Origin: CAUJGQ01 sp042408665
Lineage (GTDB): Bacteria; Chloroflexota; Dehalococcoidia; CAUJGQ01
Assembly (NCBI GenBank): GCA_042408665.1
Contig: JBHOQW010000227.1
Coordinates: forward strand, 1-20,228
Reading direction: 5' to 3'
Length of the DNA: 20,228 bases
The notes below the pieces were generated by a model. It saw only the letters and a list, made by a program, of their open reading frames with translations, searched no databases and was not told where the DNA came from. Both the position numbers and the translations under genes were made by a program. Of this stretch, positions 13,672-20,228 are shown piece after piece (the stretch's first letter is position 1; each line of letters starts with the position of its first letter).

Positions 13672-14961
13672 TCACAGGATCGGTCGCACCTGGATGGCCT
13701 GCTCGCGCGCGGGGCCGACGGAGATGATGTCCACCGGGCAGCCGATGAGCTCGCCGATGCGGCGCACGTACGCCTGCGCCGCCCGCGGTAGGTCCTCGAA
13801 GCGGCGCACTTCGGTGGTGGGGCACATCCAGCCGGGCCAATCCTCGTACACCGGCGTGCACCGGGCGAGCACCGTGCTGCTGGCGGGGAACGAGGTCAGC
13901 AACGCCCCGTCCACCCGGTAGGCCGTGCAAATGCGCACGGTGGGGAACGTGTCTAGGATATCGAGGCGGCTGACCACGGCGCTGGTAACACCGTTCAGGC
14001 GGGCGGTGTAGCGGGCGGCGACGGCGTCGAACCAGCCGCAGCGGCGCGGACGGCCGGTGACGGTGCCGTACTCCCAGCCCCGCTGGCGCAGACGCTCGCC
14101 CTCCTCGTCGAACAGTTCGGTCGGCATGGGGCCGTTGCCCACGCGGGTGGTGTAGGCCTTGTACACGCCCACTACGCGCCGGATCTCGTGCGGGCCGATG
14201 CCCACCCCCAGCGCGGCGCCGGCGGCGGTGGAGGAGGGCACCGAGGACGTGACGAACTCGTAGGTGCCGAAGTCGAGGTCCAGCAGCGCCCCCTGCGCCC
14301 CCTCCAGCAGCACCTCCTCGCCCCGGTCCAGGGCCGCCTGCACCAGCAGGGAGGTGTCCGTCACATAGGGCGCCAGCCGCTCGCCGTACTCGCGGTAGCG
14401 TGTGTACACCTCGTCAAACGACAGCGGCGCCAGGCCATACAGCCGCTCCAGCACCCGGTTCTTATAGTCCAATAGGGCGCGCAGCCGCTCTTTGAACGTC
14501 ACGGCGTCCACCAGGTCGGCGACTCGGATCCCGGCCCGCCCCACCTTGTCCACGAAGGCGGGACCGACGCCGCGGCCGGTGGTGCCGATGGCCTGGGCGC
14601 CGCGCAGGCGTTCGTCGGCCTGATCGATGAGCGGGTGCCAGGGCATGATCACGTGCGCGCGGTCGGAGATGTGCAGCCGCTCGGTGGAGATGCCGCGCGC
14701 CTCCAGCGTCTCGATCTCCTGCAGCAGCACGGCCGGGTCGATGGCGCAGCCGTTGCCGATGACGCACTCTTTATCGCCGTAGAAGATGCCGGCAGGCACC
14801 AGGCGCAGGGCGAACTCGCCGCGCTCGTTGATCACGGTGTGTCCGGCGTTGTTGCCGGCCGAGTAGCGGGCCACCACCCGCGCGCCGCGGGCGAGCAGAT
14901 CGACGATCCGCCCCTTCCCCTCATCACCCCACTGTCCGCCGATCACCACCGTTGCCGGCAT
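13672..14961 (-). CDS. purA: Adenylosuccinate synthetase
   Basis: A 429-residue cytosolic enzyme that makes adenylosuccinate from IMP, aspartate and GTP, the first committed step to AMP. From the ATG at 14961 the P-loop reads VVIGGQWGDEGKGRIVD, with D13 and K16. NNAGHT places His41 exactly as in well-studied PurA proteins. Further motifs are GTTGRGVGPAFVDKVGRAG (IMP site), LLEGAQGALLDLDFGTYEFV, TTRVGNGPMPTEL and GTVTGRPRRCGWFDAVA. Length is normal (about 430). An upstream in-frame start at 15006 would add 15 Ser/Gly/Arg residues not found in the family. A strong promoter lies at 15057-15086, leaving a leader of about 90 nt. cca follows on the same strand. Confidence 0.97.
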   Translation of the reverse strand: MPATVVIGGQWGDEGKGRIVDLLARGARVVARYSAGNNAGHTVINERGEFALRLVPAGIFYGDKECVIGNGCAIDPAVLLQEIETLEARGISTERLHISDRAHVIMPWHPLIDQADERLRGAQAIGTTGRGVGPAFVDKVGRAGIRVADLVDAVTFKERLRALLDYKNRVLERLYGLAPLSFDEVYTRYREYGERLAPYVTDTSLLVQAALDRGEEVLLEGAQGALLDLDFGTYEFVTSSVPSSTAAGAALGVGIGPHEIRRVVGVYKAYTTRVGNGPMPTELFDEEGERLRQRGWEYGTVTGRPRRCGWFDAVAARYTARLNGVTSAVVSRLDILDTFPTVRICTAYRVDGALLTSFPASSTVLARCTPVYEDWPGWMCPTTEVRRFEDLPRAAQAYVRRIGELIGCPVDIISVGPAREQAIQVRPIL

Positions 14962-15056
14962 ACTCGTGCGTCCCCCACCGGAGGCTGCCGTGCGGCGGGC
15001 CTCCACGCTGGTTCATTGCGCCCACGTCCCCTTTATCATCGTTGCGGGCCGCTCGC

Positions 15057-15086
15057 ACTATAGCAAAGCGCCCGAGTAGGTGACAA
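15057..15086 (-). promoter_or_regulatory. Promoter of purA
   Basis: Minus-strand -35 TTGTCA (15081-15086), 18-base spacer, -10 TATAGT (15057-15062): five of six bases match consensus in each hexamer. It faces away from the LLM-oxidoreductase gene. Confidence 0.7.
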
Positions 15087-15131
15087 AAGGGCAGGGGGAG
15101 GGGGCGGGCTGCCCGAGGCGCTGGGCTCCGC

Positions 15132-15137
15132 TATACT
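15132..15137 (+). promoter_or_regulatory. -10 box for the F420-type oxidoreductase operon
   Basis: TATACT lies about 46 bases before the ATG at 15184. No recognisable -35 hexamer occurs 16-18 bases upstream. It has the same hexamer as the boxes at 9318 and 1966. Confidence 0.45.
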
Positions 15138-15183
15138 CGCCCTGCGGCCCACGGGGGCACATCCACGGGGAGGCGGTGCACGG

Positions 15184-16104
15184 ATGCGGATCGGGCTGGG
15201 ACTGGCGGTGTCAGGGGAGCGGCCCACGCTGGACGCCCTGGTGCGGGAGGCGCAACGCGCGGAACGGGCGGGCTTCCGCTCCGTGTGGTTGTCCAACATC
15301 TTCGGCTTCGACGCGCTCACCGCGCTGGCGCTGGCCGGACGGGAGACGGAGCGCATCGAGCTGGGCACGTTCGTGGTGCCCACCTACCCGCGTCACCCCG
15401 TGGCGCTGGCGCAGCAGGCGCTCACCGTCCAGGCGGCGACCGACAACCGCCTGGCGCTGGGTATCGGCCTCAGCCACCGCGTGGTGATCGAGGGCCGGTT
15501 TGGGCTCGACTACTCGCGTCCCCTCCTGCACATGCGCGAGTACCTGACCGTGCTGAACGGTCTGCTGGCCCAGGAGCCGGTCGAGTTCACGGGGGAGCAG
15601 TACCGAGTAGCGGCCCAGCTCTCCATCCCCGGCGCCACGAAGCCGCCCGTGCTCGTCGCCGCCCTCGGCCCGGCCATGTTGCGGCTCGCCGGCCGCCTGG
15701 CGGACGGCACCGCCACCTGGATGGGTGGGCTCGCCTATCTGCGCGATGTGGCCGTGCCCACCATCCGCGCGGCGGCGGCCCGGGTGGGTCGGCCCACGCC
15801 GCGGGTGGTGGCCGGTTTGCCGGTGTGCGTCACCGACGACGCCGATGCCGCCCGGCGGGCGGCGGCGATCATCTTCGCCCGCTACGGCGAGCTGCCCTCC
15901 TACCGTGCCACGCTGGAGCGCGGTGGGGCGCGCGGCCCGGCCGACGTGGCGATCGTCGGCACTGAGGCCGAGGTGGAGGCGCAGCTCCGCGCCCTGGCCG
16001 ACGCCGGGGTGACCGATTTCACGGGCAGCCCGTTCGCCGTGGAACGCGGCGGCAGCACCGAGCGCACCTACGAGCTGCTGGCCGCGTTGGCGCGGCGGTT
16101 CTGA
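15184..16104 (+). CDS. LLM-class (luciferase-like) F420-dependent oxidoreductase
   Basis: A 306-residue TIM-barrel enzyme of the luciferase-like family, most like the F420-dependent branch that transfers hydride from reduced F420. Its start MRIGLGLAVSGERPTLDALV is followed by AERAGFRSVWLSNIFGFDAL, IELGTFVVPTYPRHPVALA, NRLALGIGLSHRVVIEGRFG and YSRPLLHMREYLTVLNGLL, the conserved blocks of this class. PPVLVAALGPAMLRLAGRLA and DGTATWMGGLAYLRD form the C-terminal cofactor pocket. The substrate is not predictable. GGGGAGG lies 10 bases before the ATG. It is the first gene of a plus-strand set, 24 bases ahead of the transporter. If the cofactor is F420, that limits the host to F420 makers such as Actinomycetota or Chloroflexota. 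Confidence 0.9.
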   Translation: MRIGLGLAVSGERPTLDALVREAQRAERAGFRSVWLSNIFGFDALTALALAGRETERIELGTFVVPTYPRHPVALAQQALTVQAATDNRLALGIGLSHRVVIEGRFGLDYSRPLLHMREYLTVLNGLLAQEPVEFTGEQYRVAAQLSIPGATKPPVLVAALGPAMLRLAGRLADGTATWMGGLAYLRDVAVPTIRAAAARVGRPTPRVVAGLPVCVTDDADAARRAAAIIFARYGELPSYRATLERGGARGPADVAIVGTEAEVEAQLRALADAGVTDFTGSPFAVERGGSTERTYELLAALARRF

Positions 16105-16128
16105 GGTTCCCCCGCGCGACGGTGCGCC

Positions 16129-17481
16129 ATGACCGCTGACCTTCTGCCCGCGTTGCCTCGGCGCGACGCGCTGCTGTACGCCTTTGGCAGCTTCTCGGGC
16201 AACCTGGTCTCGCGGGTGATGGCGGCCTGGTTGTTCTTCTTCTACGCCGCCAACCGCGAGGACGCCGACATCCCGGCCCGGGTGCCGACATGGGCGGTCG
16301 GCGCGATCCTGACCGTCACCACCGTCCTGGACGCGCTCGACGACCCGCTGATCGGCTACTGGAGCGACCGCACGCACACCCGCTGGGGGCGGCGCATCCC
16401 GTTTGTGCTGCTGGCCACGCCGCCATGGGCGCTGCTCTTCTTCTTGCTGTGGACCCCGCCCGTCGACGGGGTGAGCGCCCTCAACGCCATCTACCTGTTT
16501 GCCGTGGTCACCGCCTTTCACCTGTTCGGCACCCTCTCCGGTGGGCCGCTGGAGTCGCTCCTGCCGGAGATCGCGCCGCGCAGCGCGGACCGGGTGTTCA
16601 TCGTCACGTTTCAGGTGGTGTTCGGCACGCTCAGCGCGGTGGTGGCCCTCGTGGTCACCGGTCCTATTATCGATCTGCTGGGCTTCGCCGCCATGGGTGC
16701 CCTCGTCGCCGCCCTCGCCTTGCTGTCCCGCTTCCTCGCCCTGGCCGGTGCCTGGCGCCACGCCCGCGTGGACGTGGAGCCGGCACGGCTGAACGTGTTC
16801 CAGGCCTTCCGCTGGACGTTCCGCAACGACCAGTTTCTCTACTTCCTGCCCACCTTCGTCCTGTTCAACCTGGGCATCACCCTGATGACGGCGGCGCTGC
16901 CGTTCGTGGTGGAAGCGATCATCCGGCCACCCGCGGGGCGCGTGGGAACCTACACCGCCGTGCTGGCCGCCGTGCCGATCGCGGTGGTGCTGGCGTCGCT
17001 GCCGGTGGTCTACCGCCTGGCGCTGCGGCGCGGCAAGGCCTGGGTCTACGCCGTCACCATGCTGCTGGGCGCTTGCTACCTGCCGCTCCTGTTCTTCATG
17101 GGCTTTGTGCCGGGCATCCCGCGCCTGGTACAGGCGTTCCTGTTCCTGGCCCCCGTGGGGGTGTGCATGGCCGGGGTGTTCGTCTTTCCAAACGCCATCA
17201 TGGCCGACATCATCGACTACGACGCCATCCGCACCGGCATGCGCCGGGAGGCGATGTACTACGGCACGCAGAACCTGATCGAGGGCAGCGTGGAGGCGCT
17301 GCACGCGCTGATCCTGACCGGGCTGCTGGCGCTGGGCGGCACGGCGGAGAACCCGCTCGGCCTGCGGCTCGTGGGCCCGGTGGCCGGAGTGAGCATCCTC
17401 ATCGGCTACCTCGTGTTCCGCGGGTACAAGCTGCCGGACACCGTCCGCCCGGATACCATCCCCGCGTCACTCTTGCGCTGA
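16129..17481 (+). CDS. GPH-type (MelB-like) major facilitator transporter
   Basis: A 450-residue inner-membrane protein with about 12 hydrophobic segments. The signature LDALDDPLIGYWSDRTHTRW with GRRIPFVLL (residues about 67-94) is that of the glycoside-pentoside-hexuronide:cation symporters: the Asp residues bind the coupling cation in MelB and the loop after helix 2 is Arg-rich. ADIIDYDAIRTGMRREAMYY (around residue 360) is the second conserved family motif. Substrates in this family are mostly sugars or glycosides, but relatives also move drugs and other solutes, so the solute is open. The ribosome binding site is weak, suggesting coupling to the LLM gene 24 bases upstream. The next gene follows after 12 bases. 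Confidence 0.88.
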   Translation: MTADLLPALPRRDALLYAFGSFSGNLVSRVMAAWLFFFYAANREDADIPARVPTWAVGAILTVTTVLDALDDPLIGYWSDRTHTRWGRRIPFVLLATPPWALLFFLLWTPPVDGVSALNAIYLFAVVTAFHLFGTLSGGPLESLLPEIAPRSADRVFIVTFQVVFGTLSAVVALVVTGPIIDLLGFAAMGALVAALALLSRFLALAGAWRHARVDVEPARLNVFQAFRWTFRNDQFLYFLPTFVLFNLGITLMTAALPFVVEAIIRPPAGRVGTYTAVLAAVPIAVVLASLPVVYRLALRRGKAWVYAVTMLLGACYLPLLFFMGFVPGIPRLVQAFLFLAPVGVCMAGVFVFPNAIMADIIDYDAIRTGMRREAMYYGTQNLIEGSVEALHALILTGLLALGGTAENPLGLRLVGPVAGVSILIGYLVFRGYKLPDTVRPDTIPASLLR

Positions 17482-17493
17482 AGGGAGGAGGCC

Positions 17494-18690
17494 ATGAGCG
17501 TCACGGTGCGCCCCGTCGATACCGAGGAGATGCCGGAGTTCGTGCGCATCTGCAGTTTATCCCTGGCCATGGCGCCGGAGCGGTTCGCGGCCATGCGCCC
17601 GGAGTGGACGCTGTGCGCCTTCGAGGACGGACGCCTGGCCACCTGCTACGGGCGCTGGCCATTCCGGATGTCCTTCAACGGTGCCTCCACGCCGGTGGCC
17701 GGCGTGACCTGCGTGAGCACGCTGCCCATCTATCGGCGGCGGGGGCACCTGCGCGCCATCATGGAGACCGACTTCCGCCTCCTGCACGAGCAGGAGGGGC
17801 CGGCCATCGCCATCCTCCACGCCTCCCTGGCCGCCATCTACCAGCGCTTCGGCTACGGCATCGTCAGCACCCACTTCAGCTACCGTGTGGAGCCCCGCTA
17901 CCTCGCCTTTGCCCACCCCGGCCACGCGCGCGGCACCCTGCGTGAGGCCACGCGCGCCGAGAGCGGCCTGCTCAATGTCCTGCTCAAGCGCTTCCGCGCC
18001 CCGCGCACCGGCGACCTCCACCGCTCGCGTGCCATGTGGGAGTACGGCGTGCTGGCCGAGCCACCCGCCGGCCATACCCTGAGCATCATCATCTACGAGG
18101 AAGACGGTGAGCCGTTGGGCTACGTCATCTACACCACCGGCCCGGGTGGCTTTCCGCCGCCGGGGCCCAACCAGGCGCTGGACGTGCGCGAGCTGATCTG
18201 GCTTACGCCGGCGGCCTATCGTGCCCTGTGGGAGCACCTGGCCCGCTTCGACCTAGTGCGAGAGGTGACCTGGGGCACGGTGCCGGCGGATGACCCGCTG
18301 CCGCACCTGCTGCTGGAGCCGCGCATGCTGCGCGCCACCGCGCGCGACGGCATCCTGGCGCGCATCGTGGACGTGGCGCGCGCCCTGCCCGCCCGGCCCT
18401 ACGCCGCGCCGGGCACGCTCACCTTCGAGCTGCTGGACGATCTGTGCCCGTGGAACGCCGGCCGCTGGCGGCTGGAGACGTCCGGCGCCGAGACGCAGGT
18501 GCGGCGCACGGGCGAGGCACCGCAGCTCACGCTGCCGGTGCACACCCTGGCTTTGCTGCTCTTCGGCCAGGTCGGCGCCTCCGAGGCGGCGCGCATGGGC
18601 CGCCTCGACGCGCATGAGCCGGACGCCCTCGACCGATGGGACATCGTGCTGCGCACCCGGCACCGGCCGTTCTGCGGCGACCATTTTTAG
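17494..18690 (+). CDS. Eis-type GNAT N-acetyltransferase
   Basis: A 398-residue acetyltransferase of the Eis layout: catalytic GNAT domain, second GNAT-like domain, and a C-terminal sterol-carrier-like domain. VTCVSTLPIYRRRGHLRAIM (71-90) is the acetyl-CoA pyrophosphate loop. QRFGYGIVS gives Tyr121, matching the general-acid Tyr126 of mycobacterial Eis. The chain ends ...RTRHRPFCGDHF; in Eis the C-terminal carboxylate after Phe lies in the active site, and length and ending agree here. Eis proteins acetylate amines of aminoglycosides, peptides or other small molecules at several positions. A strong GGGAGGAGG lies just before the ATG, only 12 bases after the transporter gene, suggesting a shared transcript and possibly a shared substrate. 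Confidence 0.9.
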   Translation: MSVTVRPVDTEEMPEFVRICSLSLAMAPERFAAMRPEWTLCAFEDGRLATCYGRWPFRMSFNGASTPVAGVTCVSTLPIYRRRGHLRAIMETDFRLLHEQEGPAIAILHASLAAIYQRFGYGIVSTHFSYRVEPRYLAFAHPGHARGTLREATRAESGLLNVLLKRFRAPRTGDLHRSRAMWEYGVLAEPPAGHTLSIIIYEEDGEPLGYVIYTTGPGGFPPPGPNQALDVRELIWLTPAAYRALWEHLARFDLVREVTWGTVPADDPLPHLLLEPRMLRATARDGILARIVDVARALPARPYAAPGTLTFELLDDLCPWNAGRWRLETSGAETQVRRTGEAPQLTLPVHTLALLLFGQVGASEAARMGRLDAHEPDALDRWDIVLRTRHRPFCGDHF

Positions 18691-18844
18691 CCGGGCGATA
18701 CCACCAGGAACACCAGCGCACCGACCGGCGAGGCCGAACCATCACGCCGCGCGCCGGGCTGCCTGTGGCGTCGGTAGCGAGTACGCTCTTCATGGCAGTT
18801 CGTGAATGAGCGCGCCGCACAGACCCGCGACAGGAGTCATCATC
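18691..18844. other. Gap between the acetyltransferase and dipeptidase genes
   Basis: 154 bases with no clear terminator, repeat or structured RNA. TACGCT at 18782-18787 could be a -10 box but has no matching -35. The AGGAG of the next gene is at 18832-18836. Confidence 0.5.
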
Positions 18845-19831
18845 GTGGCGTACGAGCATGAGTTTCCGCCCGTGCTGGACGGGCACGAGGACTTCATCAC
18901 CGCCCTGCCCGAACAGAAGCGGGACTTTCTGGAAGAGAGCGACCGAGGGCACGTGGACCTGCCCCGCGCCCGGCGCGGCGGTTTGGGCGGCGCCTTCGTC
19001 TCCATCTGGCTGTCCAACGAGCGCGCCGAGCAGAACGCCGTCGGCTACGCCATCCAGGAACTGCACGACTACCTGCGCATCTGCGACCGCTCGGACGGGC
19101 AGGTGCGCGTGGTGCGCACGGTGGCGGAGCTGGACCAGGCCCTGGCCGAAGGCGCCTTCGCCGGCATCCTCCACTTCGAGGGCGCGGACCCCATCTCGTA
19201 CTCGCTCAAGGAGCTGCGCGTCTTCTACGAGGCGGGGCTGCGCTCGCTGGGCATCGTCTGGAGCCGGCCCACCATCTTCGGCTACGGCGTCATGTTCCGC
19301 GGGCCGCAGCCCACCGCCGGCCTCACCGAGGCGGGCTTCCGCCTGGTGGAGGAGTGCTGCCGGCTGGGCATCCTCCTCGACGTCTCCCACCTCAACCCGG
19401 CGGGCTTCTGGGACCTGGTGCGCGTCATCGACCGCCCGTTCGTGGCCACGCACTCCTGCGTCAAAGCCATCTCGCCCCACGTGCGCAACCTGGACGACGA
19501 CCAGATCCGGGCCATCGCCGAGAAGGACGGCACCATCGGCATCACCCTCGCCAACGCCTTCCTGCGCCCGGACATGGACCGGCACAACGACGACACGCCG
19601 CTGGAGCTGGTGCTGGCCCACTTCGAGCACGTCATCAACCTGGTGGGCGACCGGCACGTCTCCATCGGCTCCGACTACGACGGCACCGAGGTGCCGCGCG
19701 CCCTCAAGGACGCCGCCCAGCTGCCGGTCCTGCTGCGCGCGTTCAAGCGCCGCGGCTGGAGCGACGACCGCATCGAGCGGATCTGTTACGGCAACTTCCG
19801 CCGCGTGCTGGCGGCCGTGTGGCGGGAGTAG
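18845..19831 (+). CDS. Membrane dipeptidase (renal dipeptidase, peptidase M19) family hydrolase
   Basis: A 328-residue binuclear zinc hydrolase of the amidohydrolase fold. The ligand pattern is complete: LDGHED (H14, D16), LHFEGAD (bridging E112), LDVSHLN (H182), VATHSC (H203) and GSDYDG (D277). PHVRNLDDDQIRAIAEKDG matches the conserved block after the fourth ligand. The family cleaves dipeptides, often with D-residues, and some members act on beta-lactams or N-acyl amino acids. No signal peptide is present, so it is probably cytoplasmic despite the family name. GTG at 18845 is preferred, since AGGAG (18832-18836) is 8 bases ahead; an ATG at 18806 would add 13 residues without a good ribosome site. 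It may share the transcript of the acetyltransferase gene. Confidence 0.9.
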   Translation: MAYEHEFPPVLDGHEDFITALPEQKRDFLEESDRGHVDLPRARRGGLGGAFVSIWLSNERAEQNAVGYAIQELHDYLRICDRSDGQVRVVRTVAELDQALAEGAFAGILHFEGADPISYSLKELRVFYEAGLRSLGIVWSRPTIFGYGVMFRGPQPTAGLTEAGFRLVEECCRLGILLDVSHLNPAGFWDLVRVIDRPFVATHSCVKAISPHVRNLDDDQIRAIAEKDGTIGITLANAFLRPDMDRHNDDTPLELVLAHFEHVINLVGDRHVSIGSDYDGTEVPRALKDAAQLPVLLRAFKRRGWSDDRIERICYGNFRRVLAAVWRE

Positions 19832-19882
19832 ACGGTAGCCGCCGGCGAAATTTCACCTGCCGGCAATTCGCTCGTGACGTTC

Positions 19883-19910
19883 TTGAAACACGGCCGCGGC
19901 ATGATACGGT
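19883..19910 (+). promoter_or_regulatory. Possible promoter of the 47-residue CxxC protein
   Basis: TTGAAA (19883-19888), 16-base spacer, TACGGT (19905-19910). A start near 19917 would put the transcript 5' end at the first base of the long-range stem described for 19918-19999. Confidence 0.45.
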
Positions 19911-19917
19911 CACACGG

Positions 19918-19999
19918 TGCCCCGGCCCGCTCCAGCGTCCAGTGGGGCAGTTGCCGACCACTCATCGCTCAGCACTTCGCACCCGTGTGGGCCGGGGCA
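19918..19999 (+). other. Structured 5' leader, candidate cis-regulatory RNA
   Basis: TGCCCCGGCCC (19918-19928) and GGGCCGGGGCA (19989-19999) form 11 perfect base pairs closing a 60-base interior. Inside, AGTGG-GGC-AGTT-GCC-GA-CCACT (19941-19962) makes a further hairpin with a two-base bulge. The element ends at the ribosome binding site GAGGGAGG (about 20000-20007). An overlapping alternative pairing exists: CACACGG (19911-19917) with CCGTGTG (19983-19989). It matches no riboswitch class I recognise. Confidence 0.5.
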
Positions 20000-20013
20000 G
20001 AGGGAGGTTCTCC

Positions 20014-20157
20014 ATGATCGAGATGGCCGTGCTGGTATGGGATCGGAAACGAAAGCGGATCACCCGTGTGCGCACGCGGCGCGAGCCGGTGAAGGTGCGC
20101 GTCTGCCGGCTGTGCATGCGCGCGCACCCGGTGACGCAGGCTTGCCGCGCCGCCTGA
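20014..20157 (+). CDS. Small basic CxxC hypothetical protein
   Basis: A 47-residue protein: MIEMAVLVWDRKRKRITRVR, an Arg/Lys-rich middle, then VRVCRLCMRAHPVTQACRAA. The C-RL-C pair, a nearby His and a third Cys could hold a zinc ion, but this is only a possibility. The ATG at 20014 follows GGGAGG with good spacing. No longer version is supported: the frame stays open upstream only across the dipeptidase gene in another frame. It has its own possible promoter and a structured leader of about 100 nt. Function unknown; nucleic-acid binding is a guess from its charge. Confidence 0.6.
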   Translation: MIEMAVLVWDRKRKRITRVRTRREPVKVRVCRLCMRAHPVTQACRAA

Positions 20158-20174
20158 ACATGACCGGCCGGCGC

Positions 20175-20204
20175 TTGACGCGCGCCCCGGCCGCGGGCCA
20201 TGCT
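20175..20204 (+). promoter_or_regulatory. Promoter directed out of the right edge
   Basis: TTGACG (20175-20180), 18-base spacer, CATGCT (20199-20204), starting 18 bases after the stop of the 47-residue protein gene. The gene it serves lies beyond the window. Confidence 0.45.
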
Positions 20205-20228
20205 GATGGTACCTTACCGGCGGTCAGA

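Noticed and set aside
14962..15006. N-terminal extension of purA to 15006
   Set aside because: The 15 extra residues are Arg/Ser/Gly-rich and absent from the family; MPATVVIGGQ gives the standard numbering (D13, K16, H41).
15211..17304. 697-codon minus-strand open frame opposite the LLM and transporter genes
   Set aside because: Low-complexity Gln/His/Gly/Arg composition, antisense to two conserved genes, and no ribosome site or domain.
16290..17945. 551-codon plus-strand frame overlapping the transporter and acetyltransferase
   Set aside because: Arg/Pro/His-rich out-of-frame reading across two well-conserved genes, so coding is unlikely.
19841..19864. GCCGGC repeated as a 6-bp hairpin after the dipeptidase stop
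   Set aside because: GCCGGC is self-complementary, the loop is 12 bases and the following AATTCG is not a T-tract. Insufficient for a terminator.

Overview
The window is GC-rich bacterial chromosomal DNA with dense, short-spaced genes, strong purine-rich ribosome binding sites, frequent GTG starts and TATACT-like -10 boxes. An F420-type luciferase-like oxidoreductase, an Eis-type acetyltransferase, a WhiG/FliA-type sigma factor and an NAD-type formate dehydrogenase together suggest a high-GC Gram-positive or Chloroflexota (Thermomicrobia-like) organism. That placement is inference, since no rRNA or other decisive marker is present. I see no prophage, transposase, CRISPR array or replication origin.

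Left part (1-2000): the 3' end of urease alpha subunit (+), then on the minus strand a VOC-fold protein and a secreted Cys-rich protein whose frame is broken once. A hairpin-rich divergent intergenic region follows. Positions 2100-3973 hold the most interesting locus: a class I cyclic di-GMP (GEMM) riboswitch, a WhiG/FliA-family sigma factor, a degenerate GGDEF protein that keeps the RxxD inhibitory-site motif but has lost the catalytic motif, and a small helix-turn-helix protein. It looks like a compact c-di-GMP-responsive sigma module, sensing the ligand possibly both as RNA and as protein.

Middle (4010-9050): a two-gene NAD-dependent formate dehydrogenase, made of a NuoE-NuoF fused diaphorase subunit and a molybdopterin catalytic subunit with Cys as metal ligand. 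Each gene carries a GC-rich palindromic repeat inserted in frame, in the same reading frame of the repeat. A third, composite copy lies between purA and cca. After the operon come tRNA-Pro(CGG) on the minus strand, with its own promoter and an immediate terminator hairpin, a small Cys-containing protein that may be leaderless, a second VOC protein, a convergent cysteine-dioxygenase-like cupin, and an FMN-dependent alpha-hydroxy-acid oxidase with a terminator-like hairpin in its leader.

Right part (11931-20228): the minus-strand pair purA-cca (adenylosuccinate synthetase and a CCA-adding-type nucleotidyltransferase), served by a good sigma-70-type promoter. Divergent from it runs a plus-strand set: LLM-class F420-dependent oxidoreductase, GPH-type transporter, Eis-type acetyltransferase, then a membrane-dipeptidase-family hydrolase. 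At the right edge is a 47-residue basic CxxC protein behind a roughly 100-nt leader that can fold into a structure closed by 11 perfect base pairs, followed by a promoter pointing out of the window.
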